Positions 61,874 to 64,000 of a stretch of 64,000 nt of DNA are shown one piece after another. Within the stretch, counting starts at the first letter, position 1. Each line of letters begins with the position of its first letter. The stretch is taken from the NCBI RefSeq assembly GCF_000967865.1, contig NZ_JXRU01000032.1:124001-188000 (forward strand). The letters are read 5' to 3'. This DNA comes from Microbacterium sp. SA39 (GTDB taxonomy: Bacteria > Actinomycetota > Actinomycetes > Actinomycetales > Microbacteriaceae). The position numbers and the translations under genes were made by a program. The notes below the pieces were generated by a model. That model was not told the DNA's origin and ran no database searches. It worked only from the letters and a program-made list of their open reading frames with translations.

Positions 61874-63199
61874 TCAGGTCGCCTCGACGTACACCGTGGG
61901 GATCGCCGGGTCCGACTTGCTGAGAGCGAGCGCCCGCACCGGGAGTTCCTCGCGCACGCGCAGGTGATGCGCCCGGGCGGATGCCGTTCCCTCGACGCCC
62001 TCGTGTGCCGTGTCGATGTCGCCCGCCTCGACGAACGTCATCTGCAGCGGGCGTCCGTCCGGGTGCTCGGACGGAGTGTCGAGCTCCTCGAAGCCGTCCG
62101 AGACCACGACGGTCTCCGCGGTCGCGACGCCGTCGGACAGCGTGCGGAACGCGGCCTTGCGCCCGCCGTACGAGGCCTTGTCAATGGACGCCTTGGCGAC
62201 GCCGATCCAGGCGCCGCCGGCATCCTGCCTGGCAACCAGCTTGTAGACCATGCTCGCGGTCGGGTAGCCCGAACCCGTCACGACCGACGTGCCCACGCCG
62301 TAGGCGTCGACGGGCGATGCGGCTAGGGCAGCGATCGCGTACTCGTCGAGGTCGCTGGTCACGGTGATGCGCGTACCGGTCGCTCCGAGCTCGTCGAGCT
62401 GCGCGCGCACCTGGGCCGCGACAGTCGGCAGGTCGCCGGAGTCGATGCGCACGCCACCGAGCTCGGTCCCGGCGATCCGGATGGCGGTCTCGACCCCCGC
62501 GCGGATGTCATAGGTGTCGACGAGCAGGGTCGTGCCGGTGCCCATGCTCTCGACCTGGGCCCGGAACGCGTCTTCCTCGGTGTCGTGCAGCAGCGTCCAG
62601 GAGTGCGCGGCAGTGCCCATCGTCGGGATACCCCAGCTGCGGCCGGCCTCGAGGTTGCTGGTCGCTCCGAAGCCCGCGATGTACGCCGCGCGCGCGGCCG
62701 CGACGGCAGAGCGCTCTGCGGCGCGACGTGAGCCCATCTCGGCCAGGGGCCGCTCGCCGGCGGCGATGCTCATCCGGGTGGCGGCCGTCGCGACGGCGGA
62801 GTCGTGGTTGAGTACGCTCAGGGCGAGGGTCTCCAGCACCACTGCGTCGGCGAAGGTCCCCTCGACGGTGAGGATGGGGGACCCTGGGAAGTAGAGCTCG
62901 CCCTCGCGGTAGCCGCTGATCGATCCGGTGAAGCGATAGTTCTCGAGATACGCGAGCGAGTCGGCGTCGACGACCTGCTCGTCCCGCAGGTACCGAAGCT
63001 CGTCCTCGCCGAAGCGGAACTCGCGCAGCAGGCCGAGCAGTCGACCGGTGCCGGCCACGACGCCGAAGCGCCGTCCGCCGGACAGGCGGCGGGAGAACAG
63101 CTCGAAGACGCTCGGCCGGAAGGCCGTGCCGTCTCGGAGCGAGGCGGCGAGCATCGTGAGCTCGTAACGATCAGTGAGCAGCGCCGTCGACGTGGTCAT
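61874..63199 (-). CDS. pncB: Nicotinate phosphoribosyltransferase
   Basis: 441 residues. Makes nicotinate mononucleotide from nicotinate and PRPP in NAD salvage. N-terminal LLTDRYELTMLAASL, GATSNLEAGRSWGIPTMGT and the His of GTAAHSW (autophosphorylation site), plus VRIDSGDL and YGVGTSV. ATG has TAGGCT at 6 nt. Divergent from murI across 37 bp, the usual actinobacterial arrangement. Confidence 0.95.
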   Translation of the reverse strand: MTTSTALLTDRYELTMLAASLRDGTAFRPSVFELFSRRLSGGRRFGVVAGTGRLLGLLREFRFGEDELRYLRDEQVVDADSLAYLENYRFTGSISGYREGELYFPGSPILTVEGTFADAVVLETLALSVLNHDSAVATAATRMSIAAGERPLAEMGSRRAAERSAVAAARAAYIAGFGATSNLEAGRSWGIPTMGTAAHSWTLLHDTEEDAFRAQVESMGTGTTLLVDTYDIRAGVETAIRIAGTELGGVRIDSGDLPTVAAQVRAQLDELGATGTRITVTSDLDEYAIAALAASPVDAYGVGTSVVTGSGYPTASMVYKLVARQDAGGAWIGVAKASIDKASYGGRKAAFRTLSDGVATAETVVVSDGFEELDTPSEHPDGRPLQMTFVEAGDIDTAHEGVEGTASARAHHLRVREELPVRALALSKSDPAIPTVYVEAT

Positions 63200-63205
63200 G
63201 CGCTC

Positions 63206-63211
63206 AGCCTA
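63206..63211 (-). promoter_or_regulatory. -10 hexamer TAGGCT of pncB
   Basis: Ends 6 nt before the ATG at 63199. Confidence 0.6.
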
Positions 63212-63222
63212 GCGAGGGCCGG

Positions 63223-63228
63223 TAGGCT
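63223..63228 (+). promoter_or_regulatory. -10 hexamer TAGGCT of murI
   Basis: Ends 8 nt before the ATG at 63237. Confidence 0.5.
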
Positions 63229-63236
63229 GGGGACTC

Positions 63237-64000
63237 ATGAACGACGCGCCGATCGGGATCTTCGACTCCGGTGTCGGCGGGCTCACGGTGGCCAGGGCCA
63301 TCCGCGCCCAGCTGCCCCGCGAATCGTTCGTGTACATCGGTGACACGGCTCACTCGCCCTACGGCCCGAAGCCCATCGCCGACGTGCGCCGCTACGCGCT
63401 GGAAGTGCTCGACACGCTGGTCGACCAGGGCGTCAAGATGCTCGTGATCGCCTGCAACACGGCATCCTCCGCCATGCTGCGCGATGCGCGCGAGCGCTAC
63501 GACATCCCCGTGGTCGAGGTGATCGGACCCGCCGTGCGCCGCGCCGTGTCGACGACGCGCAACGGCCGGGTCGGCGTGATCGGCACGGTCGGCACGATCG
63601 GTTCCCGGGCGTACCAGGACATGCTCGAGGTCAACGAGCGCCTGCAGGTGTTCACTGCCGCGGCGCCGCGGTTCGTCGAGTTCGTGGAAGCGGGGATCAC
63701 CGGGACCCCCGAGGTCCTCGCCGTGGCGGAGGAGTACCTTGCTCCGCTGAGGGATGCCGGCGTCGACACGCTCGTACTCGGCTGCACCCACTACCCGTTC
63801 CTCCGTGGCGCGATCAGCTATGTCATGGGGGAGGGCGTCACGCTCGTCTCCAGCGACGACGAGACGGCCGGCGACGTCTATCGTCAGCTCGTCCGCGGTG
63901 ATCTGCTGGCTCCGCCGGACGCCACGGCCACCTACGTCTACGAGGCCACCGGCGCATCCGCCGACGAGTTCACGGCGCTCGCGAACCGTCTGATGGGCCG
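63237..64000 (+). CDS. murI: Glutamate racemase (3' truncated by window end)
   Basis: 254 codons are visible and the frame is open to the last base. Interconverts L- and D-glutamate for peptidoglycan. [15 protein letters not shown], catalytic Cys in [11 protein letters not shown] and in [11 protein letters not shown] are intact. The missing part should be only the last few dozen residues, judged by the usual length of about 270. Confidence 0.95.
   Translation, partial: MNDAPIGIFDSGVGGLTVARAIRAQLPRESFVYIGDTAHSPYGPKPIADVRRYALEVLDTLVDQGVKMLVIACNTASSAMLRDARERYDIPVVEVIGPAVRRAVSTTRNGRVGVIGTVGTIGSRAYQDMLEVNERLQVFTAAAPRFVEFVEAGITGTPEVLAVAEEYLAPLRDAGVDTLVLGCTHYPFLRGAISYVMGEGVTLVSSDDETAGDVYRQLVRGDLLAPPDATATYVYEATGASADEFTALANRLMG

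Overview
The window looks like chromosomal DNA of a high-GC actinobacterium, most probably Microbacteriaceae and close to Microbacterium. This rests on very GC-rich codon use, an acyl-CoA carboxylase with an epsilon subunit, an actinobacterial Sdh/LpdA/PNP/Maf gene set, TAnnnT -10 hexamers placed so that many mRNAs would be leaderless, and a short dispersed repeat (encoding LRQAQGP inside gnd) that I associate with Microbacterium relatives. I see no phage, plasmid, transposase, CRISPR array, rRNA or tRNA. All intergenic gaps are under 300 bp.

Layout. 0.1-3.1 kb: a flavin-based extracytosolic electron-transfer cassette (FMN-binding lipoprotein, ApbE flavinyltransferase, RnfD-like membrane domain fused to a ferredoxin-reductase domain). 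3.2-10.6 kb: a solitary AbiEi/DUF559-type protein, an OmpR/EnvZ-type two-component pair, a FAD-linked oxidase, 6-phosphogluconate dehydrogenase and a 2-hydroxyacid dehydrogenase. 10.6-17.4 kb: a 41-aa membrane peptide, ribosomal protein L25, peptidyl-tRNA hydrolase, TrpRS, a DUF4166 cluster, exonuclease III and a YihY protein. 17.5-21 kb: sdhCDAB. 21.2-30.7 kb: GDP-mannose pyrophosphorylase, then a nucleoside uptake and salvage locus (BMP lipoprotein, ATPase, two permeases, cdd, deoA, add). 30.7-33.9 kb: polysaccharide deacetylase, alpha/beta hydrolase, flavin monooxygenase. 34-41.9 kb: a self-contained mannitol PTS (orphan IIB, HPr, EI, MtlA, MtlF, MtlD) with a divergent PRD regulator. 41.6-44.5 kb: PNP, phosphosugar mutase and a second HPr. 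44.5-49.8 kb: LpdA-like quinone reductase, acyl-CoA carboxylase alpha chain, Maf and a TrmA/RumA-like methyltransferase. 49.8-54.2 kb: a NarL-type two-component system with a third kinase-like membrane protein, then a ROK regulator. 54.2-57.9 kb: carboxylase epsilon and beta chains, an EcsC-like protein and a nucleotidyltransferase. 58.1-64 kb: an ABC transporter whose ATPase carries a roughly 370-residue histone-like extension, a DUF3039 protein, nicotinate phosphoribosyltransferase and a truncated glutamate racemase.

How the genes work together. Nucleosides imported by the BMP transporter feed cytidine deaminase, thymidine phosphorylase, adenosine deaminase and PNP; the mutase next to PNP could recycle pentose 1-phosphate. 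The two carboxylase blocks supply the biotin-carrying alpha chain and the beta/epsilon chains of acyl-CoA carboxylase. The mannitol operon carries its own general PTS proteins, so it could run without unlinked genes. Gene content resembles the M. tuberculosis Rv3264c-Rv3319 neighbourhood as I recall it, with the mannitol PTS block as an addition.

No wholly new system is obvious. The most unusual signals are the repeated leaderless-promoter geometry, the histone-like ABC extension, the dispersed repeat captured in frame by gnd, the tandem repeat over the PNP/mutase junction, and the extra IIB and HPr proteins.
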